From positions 1 to 64,000 of the forward strand of contig UQDJ01000001.1 in assembly GCA_900539675.1 (NCBI GenBank): DNA of 64,000 nt, read 5' to 3'. The translations under genes were made by a program, and so were the position numbers. The DNA comes from an uncultured Coriobacteriaceae bacterium. Lineage in GTDB: Bacteria > Actinomycetota > Coriobacteriia > Coriobacteriales > Eggerthellaceae. Positions 1 through 9,282 of the stretch are shown here, piece after piece; within the stretch, counting starts at the first letter, position 1, and every line of letters begins with the position of its first letter. The notes under the pieces were generated by a model. That model worked only from the letters and a program-made list of their open reading frames with translations. It ran no database searches and was not told the origin of the DNA.

Positions 1-196
1 GTGCCTGGCCCGTCTCCTTTTCATTCCTGTAAAAGGAAGCGGTATCGATCAATCTTACGCCGCTTTTTAGAGCTGAAGACACCGCATTAATACACGTGCT
101 TCCATGAAGACTATAGACACCTAGTCCATTGAGGGGCATTGAAAACCCACTGTTGAGCTTCACGGTTTTACTATCGAAATTAAATAAGGGTTCCAC
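1..196 (-). CDS. Aldo/keto reductase, N-terminal part (gene runs off the left edge)
   Basis: Only the first 65 codons are inside the window. The minus-strand reading shows the opening of the aldo/keto reductase barrel: a VKLNSGFSMPLNGLGVY strand region, then SALKSGVRLIDTASFYRNE, in which Asp51 and Tyr56 are in the places of the family's catalytic Asp and Tyr. These enzymes reduce aldehydes or ketones with NAD(P)H in the cytoplasm; the substrate cannot be told from this fragment. I place the start at GTG 196-194 because a GGAG ribosome site lies seven bases upstream (204-207); the ATG further upstream is in another frame that closes at once. The rest of the gene and its C-terminus lie outside the window. 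Confidence 0.82.
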   Translation of the reverse strand, partial: MEPLFNFDSKTVKLNSGFSMPLNGLGVYSLHGSTCINAVSSALKSGVRLIDTASFYRNEKETGQA

Positions 197-661
197 TATC
201 GTTCTCCAAAAACATAAAGATCTATTTCATACTGTCGCTATTGAATATTAGAAAGTAGTCAAATCAATCGAAGAAAGACTCAGGCATCATCTGAGAGTCT
301 AGTTTGATCACCGTGGTAAAGAGCTATACGTAGCCTTGAGGCTGTAATTATTATCTTGGTGGCTTGAAAGGGTGTCTAATACCTATATTCAATACCCTTC
401 TATGCACATAAGCCATAAGGCTTGCAGTGAGCATGCCTTGTCGAGCCAGACTGCCGCATCCGCAAAGACTTCACCAGTAAAAGGCGCTGTATTTCGTGCT
501 AGTCTTCTGCTTCAGATATATAAGGAAGCCTTCGACAGATACCGTCTTATACGGCAAGAGCGCAAACCCCTTCTCATCGGGCACAGGAGAACAATCGTAT
601 GGTGCCTGCCAATAAGCCTGATCGGCAGCAACTCATGATGTTGCCTCTTAATTGCGTTTGG
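197..661. other. Stretch with no intact gene; possible decayed minus-strand coding remnant
   Basis: I see no convincing intact gene here. The 88-codon plus-strand frame at 372-638 has no properly spaced ribosome site and resembles nothing I know. On the minus strand, between about 635 and 365, two adjacent frames read like protein (for example QAYWQAPYDCSPVPDEKGF, then TGEVFADAAVWLDKA) but are separated by stops and a frame change. This could be the worn-out remains of a gene, though the family is not recognisable. An imperfect inverted repeat (AGACTC...GAGTCT, 277-300) lies ahead of the reductase gene and could be an operator or terminator. Confidence 0.25.
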
Positions 662-1228
662 CTAATAGCGTTTGGCGTCAAGGCTGTTGTATTCGTCAAA
701 CAGCTTTAAACAAGCTGCCCTATCAAGTTCTTCGAGGTAATCAGACAGAGCTTCGCGCCCACCCATCAACTCATCAAAGCGCGCGTCACGAAATCCAATG
801 GCTTCGTTATCAGCAAGGGTGCAACCGTAATACACATGATCGATATTCGCCCACAAGCAGGCAGCTAAACACATAGGGCAAGGCTCTCCGGTGGTATACA
901 AAACACAGCCCGAAAGGTCAATCGTATCAAGTGTTTGTTCCGTCTTTCGAATCGCATCTATTTCACCATGACAGGTTGAATCGGTATTCGAAAGCACATG
1001 ATTATGCCCTTGCCCCACAATACGGCCGTCTTTTACGATAACGCTGCCAAAGGGACCGCCGTCACCTGCATAGATACCCGCACGCGCTTCATCTATAGCC
1101 GCCTGCATAAATTCATCTTCAGCTGCATAGCCAGCCTCAGGCAAAGAGTCTTGCGATTGTGTCGATGAGCATGCGCTCAGCAGAGGCAATGCACACAGAC
1201 AGGCAACTAATGCTATGAGCTTTTTCAT
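662..1228 (-). CDS. Exported lipoprotein of the guanine/cytidine deaminase family
   Basis: 188 residues. The first 20 residues form a lipoprotein signal (positive MKK, hydrophobic core, lipobox LLSAC with Cys20), so the mature enzyme should be lipid-anchored outside the membrane. The rest is a CMP/dCMP-type zinc deaminase domain: HGE at 87-89 supplies the zinc His and proton-shuttling Glu, and PCPMC at 116-120 supplies the two zinc Cys. The layout (PFGSVIVKDGRIVGQGHN before the His, and a C-terminal region with IGFRDARFDEL) is closest to guanine deaminases of the GuaD type and to TadA-like proteins. It lies 105 bp downstream of, and co-oriented with, a surface 5'-nucleotidase gene, which suggests joint work on extracellular purines. 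A lipobox on this normally cytosolic fold is unusual. The exact base used is not known. A ribosome site (AGGAC) stands eight bases before the ATG. Confidence 0.85.
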   Translation of the reverse strand: MKKLIALVACLCALPLLSACSSTQSQDSLPEAGYAAEDEFMQAAIDEARAGIYAGDGGPFGSVIVKDGRIVGQGHNHVLSNTDSTCHGEIDAIRKTEQTLDTIDLSGCVLYTTGEPCPMCLAACLWANIDHVYYGCTLADNEAIGFRDARFDELMGGREALSDYLEELDRAACLKLFDEYNSLDAKRY

Positions 1229-1333
1229 GACAATGTCCTAACTAGTGCTCTATAAACGTCCAGACCGATACTTTAGCAAAATCCTAGCGCGCACTTGTTT
1301 AGGTCCTGACTAGCACTTTATGACTGATTGCAA

Positions 1334-3961
1334 TTAATTCATACGATCCCTGTTCGCGCTTACGGTCCCGTTCAATGTTGCTTTGTGCAATGCTACTCTA
1401 CGACGTGACACCATAAGAGCTACCCCGCTTGCCATAAGACACGCCACTAAAGCCACAGGAACTACCGAGCTCACATCATCTGCAGTTTTAGGAGTTGCTG
1501 ATGGATTGGTATCAGCAGTCTCTTGAGGGTTGTTCGGCAATAAAACATTGCCATCAGCGTCGGTTACCACACCTTCTGCGCTAACTGACGACCCACTTGG
1601 CGCAACAAGTTCGCTTCCATCAGAAAATACTACGAGGAACGTACCTTCATCCGTAAGAGTGATAACGATATTCTGCGGCGTAACAATTCTGTCTGCCTCT
1701 ACTGCTGAGCCGCTCGGGACTAATAATTCAGCACCCTGCGCAAAACGCACTAACAACATGCCAGCCTTGCTCTGTGTGATAGTCACACCTTCAGCGGTAA
1801 CAATGCTATCAGTTCCCACCTTGGCACTGTTTGGCACGATGACGGTTGTCTTGTCGTCGAAATACACTGTTTTGGTGCCATTGCCATTATCTTTCGAGAC
1901 CAAGACTTCATCTTCGCTTGGATCTTCCACATACCCATCGGTAAGTTGAATACGTCCTGCACCATTCACATTTTCATACCCTTCAGCGATGGTGCCGCCA
2001 AGATCTTCTTGCATATAGTCAATCAGTGCTTGATTGTCTATCATCACGTTTTCCTGCAGCACATTCACGTCATCACCCTGGAACATGGTCATGCCATCTC
2101 CACCTTGAAGCAGCATGTAGCCATGCGACGCAACGGTGTAGGTATCCGTAGGATCAAGTGGTTTGCCGTCAACTTTCACATCATACACGCGACGATCCCC
2201 ATCGGCGCTAACAAAGCTGCCATGATCGTCGGTTTTGACAGGCGACGCAATGGCAGTATTCACCTTGTAGCTAACGCCCGATACCTGCAAAAATCCGCCT
2301 GATGGTTCTGGCAAATTACGAACGCCCATCTCAAGAGCGTCTAACAACGTCTGACCTGTCACCTGCACTAAACATAATTCATTGCCGTACGGCTGAACAT
2401 TAATCAGATCTCCTTTTGTGATATCGCCTGCTTTTAAGCTCTGGCGCACACCGCCACCATTCACAAGACCAATATCAGCTCCCATGCGAATTCGGTAGGC
2501 ATCGGCAACAAAATCCCCCAGGTTGGTTTCCTGATAACGCACGTAAAGGCCAGTGTTTGCATCTTCTGAAAGAAGATTTACCTTACTTTGCCCTACGACT
2601 TTTTCTGTCTGTTCTTTAAGTTCGTTGTTTACTTTATCAACGGCAGCTTCTACCGTTGCATCAGTTTCTGTGTAGTCTTCAGCCGAGGTAAGCTTCACCG
2701 ATATGTCCTGATCATCCGGCTTGGAAGGATCAATAACAAGCTGCCCTACGTTTGCAAGCTTCGTGCCCGTCTGAACACAGGGAACCATAGTGCCCTGTTC
2801 GTTGGAGATTGATTCAACGGAAGGCTCCGTCTCCACTGCAGTCTCTTCTGCTGCAGGATATTCTTCGGTATAAGCCTCATGGGAGTGACCATCGATAAAC
2901 GCATCGATGCCGGTAGTGTGTTCGATAACTGCTTCACTGGTCCAGCGCTTGGTAATTCCCGACTTACCCAGGTGGCCCACTGCTACGACGTAATCCGCAC
3001 CATCTGCGCGTGCCATATCGACACTTTTTTGTACGGCATTATAAAGCGCATCGCCTGTTGAATCTTCGCAGAAGCCATAAATGTAATTGCCCGCTTCATC
3101 TTGGAAGCTCGTAGGAGTAGATTTGGTCAGTGTTTCAGGAGTAGAAATACCCACATACGCTACTTTGAGCACCCCATCAGCTGATGGATCGCTATTTTTG
3201 TTTGCAACGTCCTTGCCATCAGAAACTTCATCATAAACTTCTAACGCATAAGGGCGAAACACGGTTGCTTTATCGCCTAAAGTAATGAAGTTGCAAGACA
3301 GATAGGTATAGTCAGCTTTACCATCAACGATTTTAAGGAATTGATCCATCCCGTAATCAAACTCATGATTGCCGGGTACTGCATAGTCATATCCCGCCGC
3401 ATTCATGAGCTCTACCAATGCTTCACCCTTGGTAAGGGTGCCTGCAACACCGCCTTGGATGGCGTCACCTGCATCCACCAGCGTTACGTTGTTTTGGCCA
3501 TATTGTGCGCGAGCATCATTGGCAAATGCCGCTACGCCCGCATAACCTAAACAAGGGTCCACATCCCGGCCACTATTGTCTTTAGCGCCCGGATCCACAT
3601 GGTCAATAGCACAGTGCACATCGTTAGTAAAAATGACCGACACCGCATGGTTGTCGCTTTGCGTTGAGGATACCGCAGAAGTTTCCGCAGAGGCCGGCCC
3701 AGGGGCTTCCATGGAAGTTTCTACAAACACGTCGGTAGGTGCAGGCTCAGACACTTCGGTAGGATTGTCTGCTGCAGCAGCCGGAGCAGATGCCGAAGTA
3801 TCTGCATAAGCGCTTACAGGCGCAATAGGAACCAAAGACACCGCTAACAATACACCGATGACGAAAGTACCTAACCGCTGAGCGGTGCTACTTAGCTTTG
3901 AAGCCACCGTAGCGTGATCATTACTTGTAGCGGATGAAACCAAGCTATTCCTCGCAGACAC
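1334..3961 (-). CDS. Surface-anchored bifunctional metallophosphoesterase / 5'-nucleotidase
   Basis: About 875 residues. Order: signal peptide (hydrophobic core about 31-52), Ala/Pro/Ser/Thr-rich linker, a calcineurin-like metallophosphoesterase domain with the metal motifs NDVH (about 113), DAGD, GNHE, GHLG and GHSH, then the 5'-nucleotidase C-terminal domain (NLGDFVADAYR and LVNGGGVR substrate region). Three imperfect repeats of about 40 residues follow (each around V-P-x-S/G-x-x-V and I/V-V-T), then a sorting-type tail: TPKTAD, a membrane helix and an RRR stop-transfer. It should hydrolyse nucleotides (or related phosphodiesters, as UshA/CpdB enzymes do) at the cell surface. An in-frame TTG at 4069 would give 911 residues, but it has no ribosome site and would put a strange stretch before the signal peptide; GTG 3961 has AAAGAGG five bases upstream, so I prefer it. 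An ATG at 3997 is a second alternative. The sorting motif departs from LPXTG. Confidence 0.88.
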   Translation of the reverse strand: MSARNSLVSSATSNDHATVASKLSSTAQRLGTFVIGVLLAVSLVPIAPVSAYADTSASAPAAAADNPTEVSEPAPTDVFVETSMEAPGPASAETSAVSSTQSDNHAVSVIFTNDVHCAIDHVDPGAKDNSGRDVDPCLGYAGVAAFANDARAQYGQNNVTLVDAGDAIQGGVAGTLTKGEALVELMNAAGYDYAVPGNHEFDYGMDQFLKIVDGKADYTYLSCNFITLGDKATVFRPYALEVYDEVSDGKDVANKNSDPSADGVLKVAYVGISTPETLTKSTPTSFQDEAGNYIYGFCEDSTGDALYNAVQKSVDMARADGADYVVAVGHLGKSGITKRWTSEAVIEHTTGIDAFIDGHSHEAYTEEYPAAEETAVETEPSVESISNEQGTMVPCVQTGTKLANVGQLVIDPSKPDDQDISVKLTSAEDYTETDATVEAAVDKVNNELKEQTEKVVGQSKVNLLSEDANTGLYVRYQETNLGDFVADAYRIRMGADIGLVNGGGVRQSLKAGDITKGDLINVQPYGNELCLVQVTGQTLLDALEMGVRNLPEPSGGFLQVSGVSYKVNTAIASPVKTDDHGSFVSADGDRRVYDVKVDGKPLDPTDTYTVASHGYMLLQGGDGMTMFQGDDVNVLQENVMIDNQALIDYMQEDLGGTIAEGYENVNGAGRIQLTDGYVEDPSEDEVLVSKDNGNGTKTVYFDDKTTVIVPNSAKVGTDSIVTAEGVTITQSKAGMLLVRFAQGAELLVPSGSAVEADRIVTPQNIVITLTDEGTFLVVFSDGSELVAPSGSSVSAEGVVTDADGNVLLPNNPQETADTNPSATPKTADDVSSVVPVALVACLMASGVALMVSRRRVALHKATLNGTVSANRDRMN

Positions 3962-4173
3962 GAATACCTCTTTCCATGCGTGCTCAATATTCAACATGCT
4001 TAATTGTTCGAATGAGCATAAAAATCGATAGTGGTCATAAGTATCGCATCTGAGCAATAACGCACTCAACGAAAATCATAAATGTGAAATGTATGCACCG
4101 TATAAGGCATGAAAAGCAACATTATTGCCACTTGCTCTTAGTTGCGATTGTCATGAGATAAATAGCGAAGGTG

Positions 4174-5505
4174 CTACATCAACGTTTCCGCAACCAACCA
4201 AGCGGCATAGAGCGGAACACTCTGAATCCCATTTTCAAATCCAAAATTCTTAGCACTTATCCGGACAGCACAACCCAGGTTATATTTCTGGCAAAATGTT
4301 TTTAAGCTTGGCGATTGAACATTTTTCCCTGACTTAACTTCTATTGGAATTACCAAACCGTCATGATCCCTTCCAACAAATTCAATTTCTGCTTTACTTG
4401 CAGTTCCCCAATAGTATGCTGAAGCCCCAGCAGAACAAATCTGCTGATACACATAGTTTTCAGCTAATGCGCCTCGAAAACTTGAGGCCTTGTTGGACAG
4501 AGGATCAAGATCACCTAGCACCGCACCAAAGGCTGATGCAAGCAAACCCACATCACCAAAATAAAGCTTAAAAGACGCCTCGTCTTCAAAGGCCTTCAAC
4601 GGTGCTATCGGTTCGGTAATTTTTGTACACTTTAAAACAACACCCGCTGCTACTAGCCATTCAATTGCCGAAGAAAACTGATTTGCTCTGCCGCCAGACT
4701 GGATAACTTTATACTGAAATTTTTTGTTTTCCTTCGCTAGCTGCCTTGGGGCACTATTCCATGCTGCCAAAATACGTGGCGCCTGTGTGGTTTCTGCATA
4801 TTTAACCATGTCGGCTGCATAAGCGACTCGTATATCGCGCTGCCTTGTTTTTGCCAGATCATAGGAATTATTTCCTGTTGCGCCACTCTGCACAAAAGTA
4901 GACACCACTTCAGGCATGCCCCCAATGATCTCATAGGAATGAAGTATTTCTAGTGCTCTCTCATGCAGCGGGAAAGCTTGTGTTTTTACATCAAACGCCT
5001 CACGAATCGCACTGGCCAGTCTTTGTTCTCCAAGAGCCCAAAGAAATTCCTCGAAGTCAAGAGGATACAAGCGCATCATATCCACTTTACCAACAGGAAA
5101 TGAGGCAATTTTCCTGTTAATTTGAACCCCCAATAAACTACCTGCCGCAATCACATGATATTCAGGGGCATTTTCACAAAAATATTTTAAGGAAGTAAGT
5201 GCGCGATCGCATAGTTGCACCTCATCAAAAAATATCAGAGTACGACTAGGATCAATATCCCTACGAAGATAGAGCTCTAAATTAGAAACAACACGTTGAG
5301 GGTCAAGCGACTGCTTAAAAATCGCTGATGCTTGGCTATCACGGCTGAAATCTAAATACGCCAAAGAGTCAAAGCAATCCTTGGCAAACTGCTTAACTAT
5401 ATAGGTCTTACCAACTTGTCTTGCGCCAAATAGCACTAAGGGTTTGCGTTGCGAAGAATTGCTCCAAGCGCGGAGGCAGTCAGATAGTTTGCGCTTAATA
5501 TCCAT
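4174..5505 (-). CDS. AAA+ ATPase of the AAA_14 / DUF4143 family
   Basis: 443 residues from ATG 5505; an ATG 39 bases upstream adds a cysteine-rich leader unlikely to be real. The N-terminal AAA domain has Walker A GARQVGKT at 27-34 and a Walker B ending FFDEVQ at about 92-97. The C-terminal part is the DUF4143 domain, with the nuclease-like motif AEIEFVG ... IPIEVKSGK, the Asp/Glu and Glu-x-Lys arrangement of the restriction-endonuclease-like fold. Such solitary ATPases are common in bacterial genomes, and their cellular role is not established. It is a single gene with no operon partner: downstream lies the nucleotidase gene after about 100-200 bp, and upstream are the remains of a group II intron. 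Two copies of CTAGAAATTAATG stand just before the gene. Confidence 0.85.
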   Translation of the reverse strand: MDIKRKLSDCLRAWSNSSQRKPLVLFGARQVGKTYIVKQFAKDCFDSLAYLDFSRDSQASAIFKQSLDPQRVVSNLELYLRRDIDPSRTLIFFDEVQLCDRALTSLKYFCENAPEYHVIAAGSLLGVQINRKIASFPVGKVDMMRLYPLDFEEFLWALGEQRLASAIREAFDVKTQAFPLHERALEILHSYEIIGGMPEVVSTFVQSGATGNNSYDLAKTRQRDIRVAYAADMVKYAETTQAPRILAAWNSAPRQLAKENKKFQYKVIQSGGRANQFSSAIEWLVAAGVVLKCTKITEPIAPLKAFEDEASFKLYFGDVGLLASAFGAVLGDLDPLSNKASSFRGALAENYVYQQICSAGASAYYWGTASKAEIEFVGRDHDGLVIPIEVKSGKNVQSPSLKTFCQKYNLGCAVRISAKNFGFENGIQSVPLYAAWLVAETLM

Positions 5506-5544
5506 ACCTAAACCACCCAATAAAGAACAGCAACAGTATATCAA

Positions 5545-5589
5545 CTAGAAATTAATGTAAGATATAACACTATTTTCTAGAAATTAATG
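5545..5589. promoter_or_regulatory. Pair of 13-bp direct repeats upstream of the ATPase gene
   Basis: CTAGAAATTAATG occurs at 5545-5557 and again at 5577-5589, 32 bp apart (about three helical turns), in the A+T-rich stretch just upstream of the minus-strand ATPase start at 5505. The position suits an operator or promoter element. No protein is known to bind it; this is inference from repetition and location. Confidence 0.35.
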
Positions 5590-5659
5590 CATGATTTTAC
5601 ATTTTTTTCTAAGATCACTCATTATTTTACGCCTAGAAGCGCGTTTCAAAGGTGAACCA

Positions 5660-6274
5660 TAAATGGTGTTAGACACCACTTGAATAAGTTTTGATTGGCA
5701 TACGGTATCGAAGAACTTTTCTAACCATATCCACTATCCAGATATATCCCTTATCAATATGACGCTTGCAAGCGTAAAGTGCATCGTGTGCACTTTTGTT
5801 TGGTCTAAAGCCAAAGCTCTAGTTACTGAACTGTGGCTCGAATAAGTGGGTAAGGGTGGTGGTGATTGCTTGTTGAATTACTCTATCAATTACTGTTGGG
5901 ATACCAAGTTTTCTAGTTTTATCCTTCTCTTTCTTAGGAATTTCAACACGGCGTACTGGGAATGGTTGATATGTCCCTTTTATTAATTGATCTTGTAGAG
6001 TTGCTAGATGCTCATCTAGATACTCATCTAATTCATGAACACTCATACCATCAATTCCAGCTGCACCCTTATTGGCTTTAACTTTCCTGTAGGCATGCAG
6101 CATGGTGTCTTTATCAACGATGTTCTCTAAAAAATCATCCGACAGGCACTGATTGGAATGTTTAATAGGGGTTATCCCGTACGTGTTAGACCCTTGCGCA
6201 TACTCTTGGCGTTCCGCACCTACCCTTTGCACTAAGGCTTCATGTTGAAGTTGGCAGTCTTTACGCACACTCAC
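5660..6274 (-). pseudogene. Group II intron reverse transcriptase/maturase, broken
   Basis: The first 151 codons are intact: KVKANKGAAGIDGMSV (RT domain 0/1), then PVRRVEIPKKEKDKTRKLGIPTV and DRVIQQAI, ending in FEPQFSN. The next codon is an amber TAG (5821-5819) where relatives have a Tyr codon. Reading through it continues faithfully: SFGFRPNKSAHDALYACKR, HIDKGYIWIVD. At about 5721-5730 one base is missing, because the expected LEKFFDTV...SKLI follows only after a +1 shift. Homology fades at about 5660, before the YADD catalytic motif. Relatives are usually 400-600 residues, so at most 40% remains. The GTG start at 6274 has a strong AGGAGG six bases upstream. Confidence 0.85.
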
Positions 6275-6693
6275 AGGTAACCTCCTTTTCTACTTATCCC
6301 ACTAAAGGTTCGACCCTTCCAAAAGGCAAAGACAAAACCTTTTGTACTATGGTCTCGGCTGACTTCTCACGACAAGCTTTACTCCGGTAGCTTGAAATAC
6401 ATCGTCGCTACCGTCCGTGAGACCTCCCGAGGTAAGACGCATCTCTTTCCCTCCATCTACCTGTCGCATCTACCCACTAACCTTCCGTATAGCTTTAGGG
6501 CTTTGGTTTGAATGGCAACCTTACCCAGTTAACAGGCCTTATGCGATTTCTGTTCGTCAGACCAGAGGTTTGCTATCCGGCTTCCTTCAGATTCCACCTC
6601 GCGATGGACACCCTTGCCTTAGGCTATGCACTTCCCACTGCCAGGCGTACTAGGGACTTTCACCCATTAGAAGACGCGCCATGCTCGGCGCAC
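5660..6693 (-). mobile_element. Degraded, 3'-truncated group II intron (bacterial class C type)
   Basis: The intron begins at 6693 with the 5' end GTGCGCC and reads on the minus strand through typical domain I-III sequence: an AATGGGTGAAAGTCCC segment, TGGAATCTGAAGGAAGCC, CTGGTCTGACGAACAG and, nearer the ORF, GTGAGAAGTCAGCCGAGACC. It then enters the domain IV reverse-transcriptase gene (6274 onward). No domain V/VI sequence is visible before the ATPase gene, so the 3' end has been lost, and the intron should be neither spliced nor mobile. The 5' end lies a few bases behind a strong rho-independent terminator (about 6697-6736), the insertion habit known for class C group II introns. The class assignment rests on this habit and on the look of the protein, not on an alignment. 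Confidence 0.8.
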
Positions 6694-6696
6694 CCA

Positions 6697-6736
6697 AAAG
6701 AAAAAGGCAAAAGATCTTTTGCCTTTTTCTTACCAT
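6697..6736 (-). terminator. Rho-independent terminator behind the 818-residue surface protein gene
   Basis: A near-perfect palindrome (AAAAAGGCAAAAG / CTTTTGCCTTTTT) begins about 70 bases after the stop at 6809 and is followed on the minus strand by a T-rich tract. It can work in both directions. The group II intron begins immediately downstream at 6693. Confidence 0.75.
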
Positions 6737-6808
6737 GTCGAAGCGTAAAGCTATCCGACCGACGTACTTAAGTTTTGCTTCTGCAATTACATGTTCGCAG
6801 CGAACCCT

Positions 6809-9265
6809 TTAACTACGGCTGCGCACCCTGCTCAACCCCAGCGCTATAAGAGCTACGCCCGCACAGACAACGAGAGGCCCCAAAAGTGCGCTGTCACCTG
6901 TTTGCGGCGTAGCCTTTCCAGAATCATCGTCCGCACCATCGTCGGCAGGATCGCCAGAACCCATATCGCCATTGATAGGGACTGCTGGCGTTAAGGGAAT
7001 CGCAGGGACTATTTGAGGGTCAGCAGCCTTGAAGGTGAATGCACCCACGACCTCGCCTGATTCATTAACCACAGTCTGGGATGTTTCGGGATAGGATGCC
7101 CAAATTGAAGATCCCAGCGGGAAGTCTACGGTCGCAAACCGTGCCCCTTTAGGCTCCGCAAGAACGGTCTTGCTTCCCAAGGTAACAGAACCAACTAAGA
7201 TCCCGTAAGGTAGGTCCACATCATCACTGCTCTTCAGCTTGAAGTACCCATCCTTGGCAAGGTCGACACTCAATGTTCCAGCGGTCTCATCAGCAAACAC
7301 CGATATGGCAGCGGGAGAGCACCTTGGCTCACAGACCAAATCCACCTTGGCACAGCCCGCAATAGCGATGCTAGACTTTGCCCTGATCGCTCGCACAAAC
7401 TCGCCCTTCATTGCGACGGTAGAGTCCTGAATGGTGATAGCGCCCGCTTCCATTCCGTAGAGGCCAAGGCTTCCCTCAGCGGTGTCCAAGCTCTCAAGGC
7501 TAACTTCGCATCTTTCACCCGACAACGTTATGTCGCCGCCCACCCTCATGAAATCGAGGGATGATAACCCAGAGCTGCACCCCGCGTCATAGCCACCCCT
7601 CAACGTTACCTTGGCATTGGTGATGTCGACGCTACCCGCCATGATGACGGCCGGTAGGGGGTTGGGTCTGTCGTTGCCGTAAGCAAGTGTTATTGTAAGC
7701 TGAGGTTGAGTATCTCCCGTGGTGTTGTCGATGATCGAGACATTACCGCGAGCATAGATGCCATGCGTCGAATACTTGGGCTTGTCCACTAAAATATTCG
7801 AATCTTCACCTTCAAGTTTAATGGTAATGTCTCCCATGGCATAAACTGCCGCACCCGATGAATAATACTCAGGACCACCTGTCCCAGTAATGGAAGCCCC
7901 GTTGAGAGTCAGGACTGGATGTCCCTCGTTGTCGTAGGCAAGCGTCACCCCGTCTTCCGAAAACGGCTCTTCGTGCAGCACACCGCCAATATAAACCGCG
8001 TTTTCACCAGGCTCTGCCGTAACTCTTAGCGTAGTCGTAGACGAGGTGTCAAGGAACAGCGAAGTGAGACCTAGGGAAAAGGTATCTGAGCTGTGGTGGT
8101 TCAGGGTAACCTCGCAGGTGTTGTCCTTCCAATCAGAGGTGATATATCCCTTTTCAATGCCAGGCATGACCAGACGCAAGAGCACCGGGCCATCGGGCGT
8201 TCCTTTGGCCAGTTCGACAACAAGCGAGTTTTCGTCACCGTCATCCCCAAGGAATACCTCGCCCTGCTCCCAGGTTTTGCCACCATCAGTGCTGTACTCG
8301 ATGTCATCGCCAGAAAGCTTTGGCTGAAGCTCTTGCGCCTGCAGTGTGTCTCCAGCTGCGAGGTCTATCGTGCATGAGGTTGTGAGCGAGTTGAGCGTTA
8401 TGGAGCTGTCTGAATCATTCTCTATTCCGTAGTAGCCCGAGGCATCGTCCATATAGAAGTCGAAGGCATAGCCCTGGGAAAGCTCGTAGGCTTTCTGGTT
8501 ATCGTAGGAAATAAACCAGGTAACTTTAGAATGCGAATTAATAAAGCAATCGTCATCGATGAGCAAATCGATATTCTTAGACAAAAGGCCGCTGTCTTCA
8601 AGGAAGTCCACCAAACTCAGCTCGCCGAGGGAAAACATCACAGAGCCAGTAAAGCCGGCAAAAGCCCCTTTGGCGATGCCCGTGATTCGATAAGACCCAA
8701 AACGCAAACCGCTCGTTTTGTCAGGAGAAACTTCCAACGACGTGATCGCAATTCTGTCCGGATCGGACAACAATTCAGAATCAACGCTTGTTATCTCGCA
8801 TTCCGGCGCCCAATCGCCAAATCCTGTGATGGTGTAGGTTATGCCTTCCTTGGTAAAAGTTTTACCCTCCTCATCATATCCTTGCACCCCAGCGTTGGCA
8901 TCATCACGAGCATCTGCAGTAGTGTTACCAGTATCAGTGCCGCTCTTATCGCCAGCATCAGCAGTATCACTGCGTACATCAGTGCCAGTATTGTCGCTAG
9001 CAGTAGCATCATCACTGGTGTTATCAACAGCAGTACTTGAAGCGGTATCGCCGCCATCGGCGGACGCTCCATCATCACCAGAATCAGCATTGTTTACGTC
9101 ACTGCTATCTACCGACACACCCCCACTGGAATCAGCATTGGTATTGCTATTTGATTCTGCCGCGTACGCAGGTGTACCCACCAGCGCTAAAGAAAAGCAC
9201 AAGAGCACACAAAGCCCTAATCGCATGCGCGAAAAAGCGCTTTGTTTCCGTAATCCACCAAACAT
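6809..9265 (-). CDS. Sortase-type surface protein with beta-helix-like repeats
   Basis: 818 residues. A signal peptide (hydrophobic core LGLCVLLCFSLALVG, cut after AYA) is followed by about 100 residues of Asp/Ser/Thr/Gly-rich low-complexity linker, then a region beginning EGKTFTKEGITYTITG. The centre (about 400-690) holds short beta-strand repeats of the kind VTLAYDNEGHPVLTLNGASI, ITIKLEGEDSN and VDITNAKVTLRGG, resembling the right-handed beta-helix modules of the neighbouring giant adhesin. The C-terminus is a typical anchor: PQTGDS, a hydrophobic helix and RVRSRS. It should be linked to the cell envelope; binding partner and function are not recognisable. It starts only 17 bp after the giant adhesin gene ends, so the two are probably co-transcribed. 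A ribosome site AAAGG lies before the ATG. No sortase gene is in the window. Confidence 0.85.
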   Translation of the reverse strand: MFGGLRKQSAFSRMRLGLCVLLCFSLALVGTPAYAAESNSNTNADSSGGVSVDSSDVNNADSGDDGASADGGDTASSTAVDNTSDDATASDNTGTDVRSDTADAGDKSGTDTGNTTADARDDANAGVQGYDEEGKTFTKEGITYTITGFGDWAPECEITSVDSELLSDPDRIAITSLEVSPDKTSGLRFGSYRITGIAKGAFAGFTGSVMFSLGELSLVDFLEDSGLLSKNIDLLIDDDCFINSHSKVTWFISYDNQKAYELSQGYAFDFYMDDASGYYGIENDSDSSITLNSLTTSCTIDLAAGDTLQAQELQPKLSGDDIEYSTDGGKTWEQGEVFLGDDGDENSLVVELAKGTPDGPVLLRLVMPGIEKGYITSDWKDNTCEVTLNHHSSDTFSLGLTSLFLDTSSTTTLRVTAEPGENAVYIGGVLHEEPFSEDGVTLAYDNEGHPVLTLNGASITGTGGPEYYSSGAAVYAMGDITIKLEGEDSNILVDKPKYSTHGIYARGNVSIIDNTTGDTQPQLTITLAYGNDRPNPLPAVIMAGSVDITNAKVTLRGGYDAGCSSGLSSLDFMRVGGDITLSGERCEVSLESLDTAEGSLGLYGMEAGAITIQDSTVAMKGEFVRAIRAKSSIAIAGCAKVDLVCEPRCSPAAISVFADETAGTLSVDLAKDGYFKLKSSDDVDLPYGILVGSVTLGSKTVLAEPKGARFATVDFPLGSSIWASYPETSQTVVNESGEVVGAFTFKAADPQIVPAIPLTPAVPINGDMGSGDPADDGADDDSGKATPQTGDSALLGPLVVCAGVALIALGLSRVRSRS

Positions 9266-9282
9266 AATTACCTTTCTGTACC

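Noticed and set aside
372..638. Plus-strand open frame of 88 codons
   Set aside because: GTG start without a spaced ribosome site, no recognisable composition or motif, and the opposite strand looks more protein-like in pieces.
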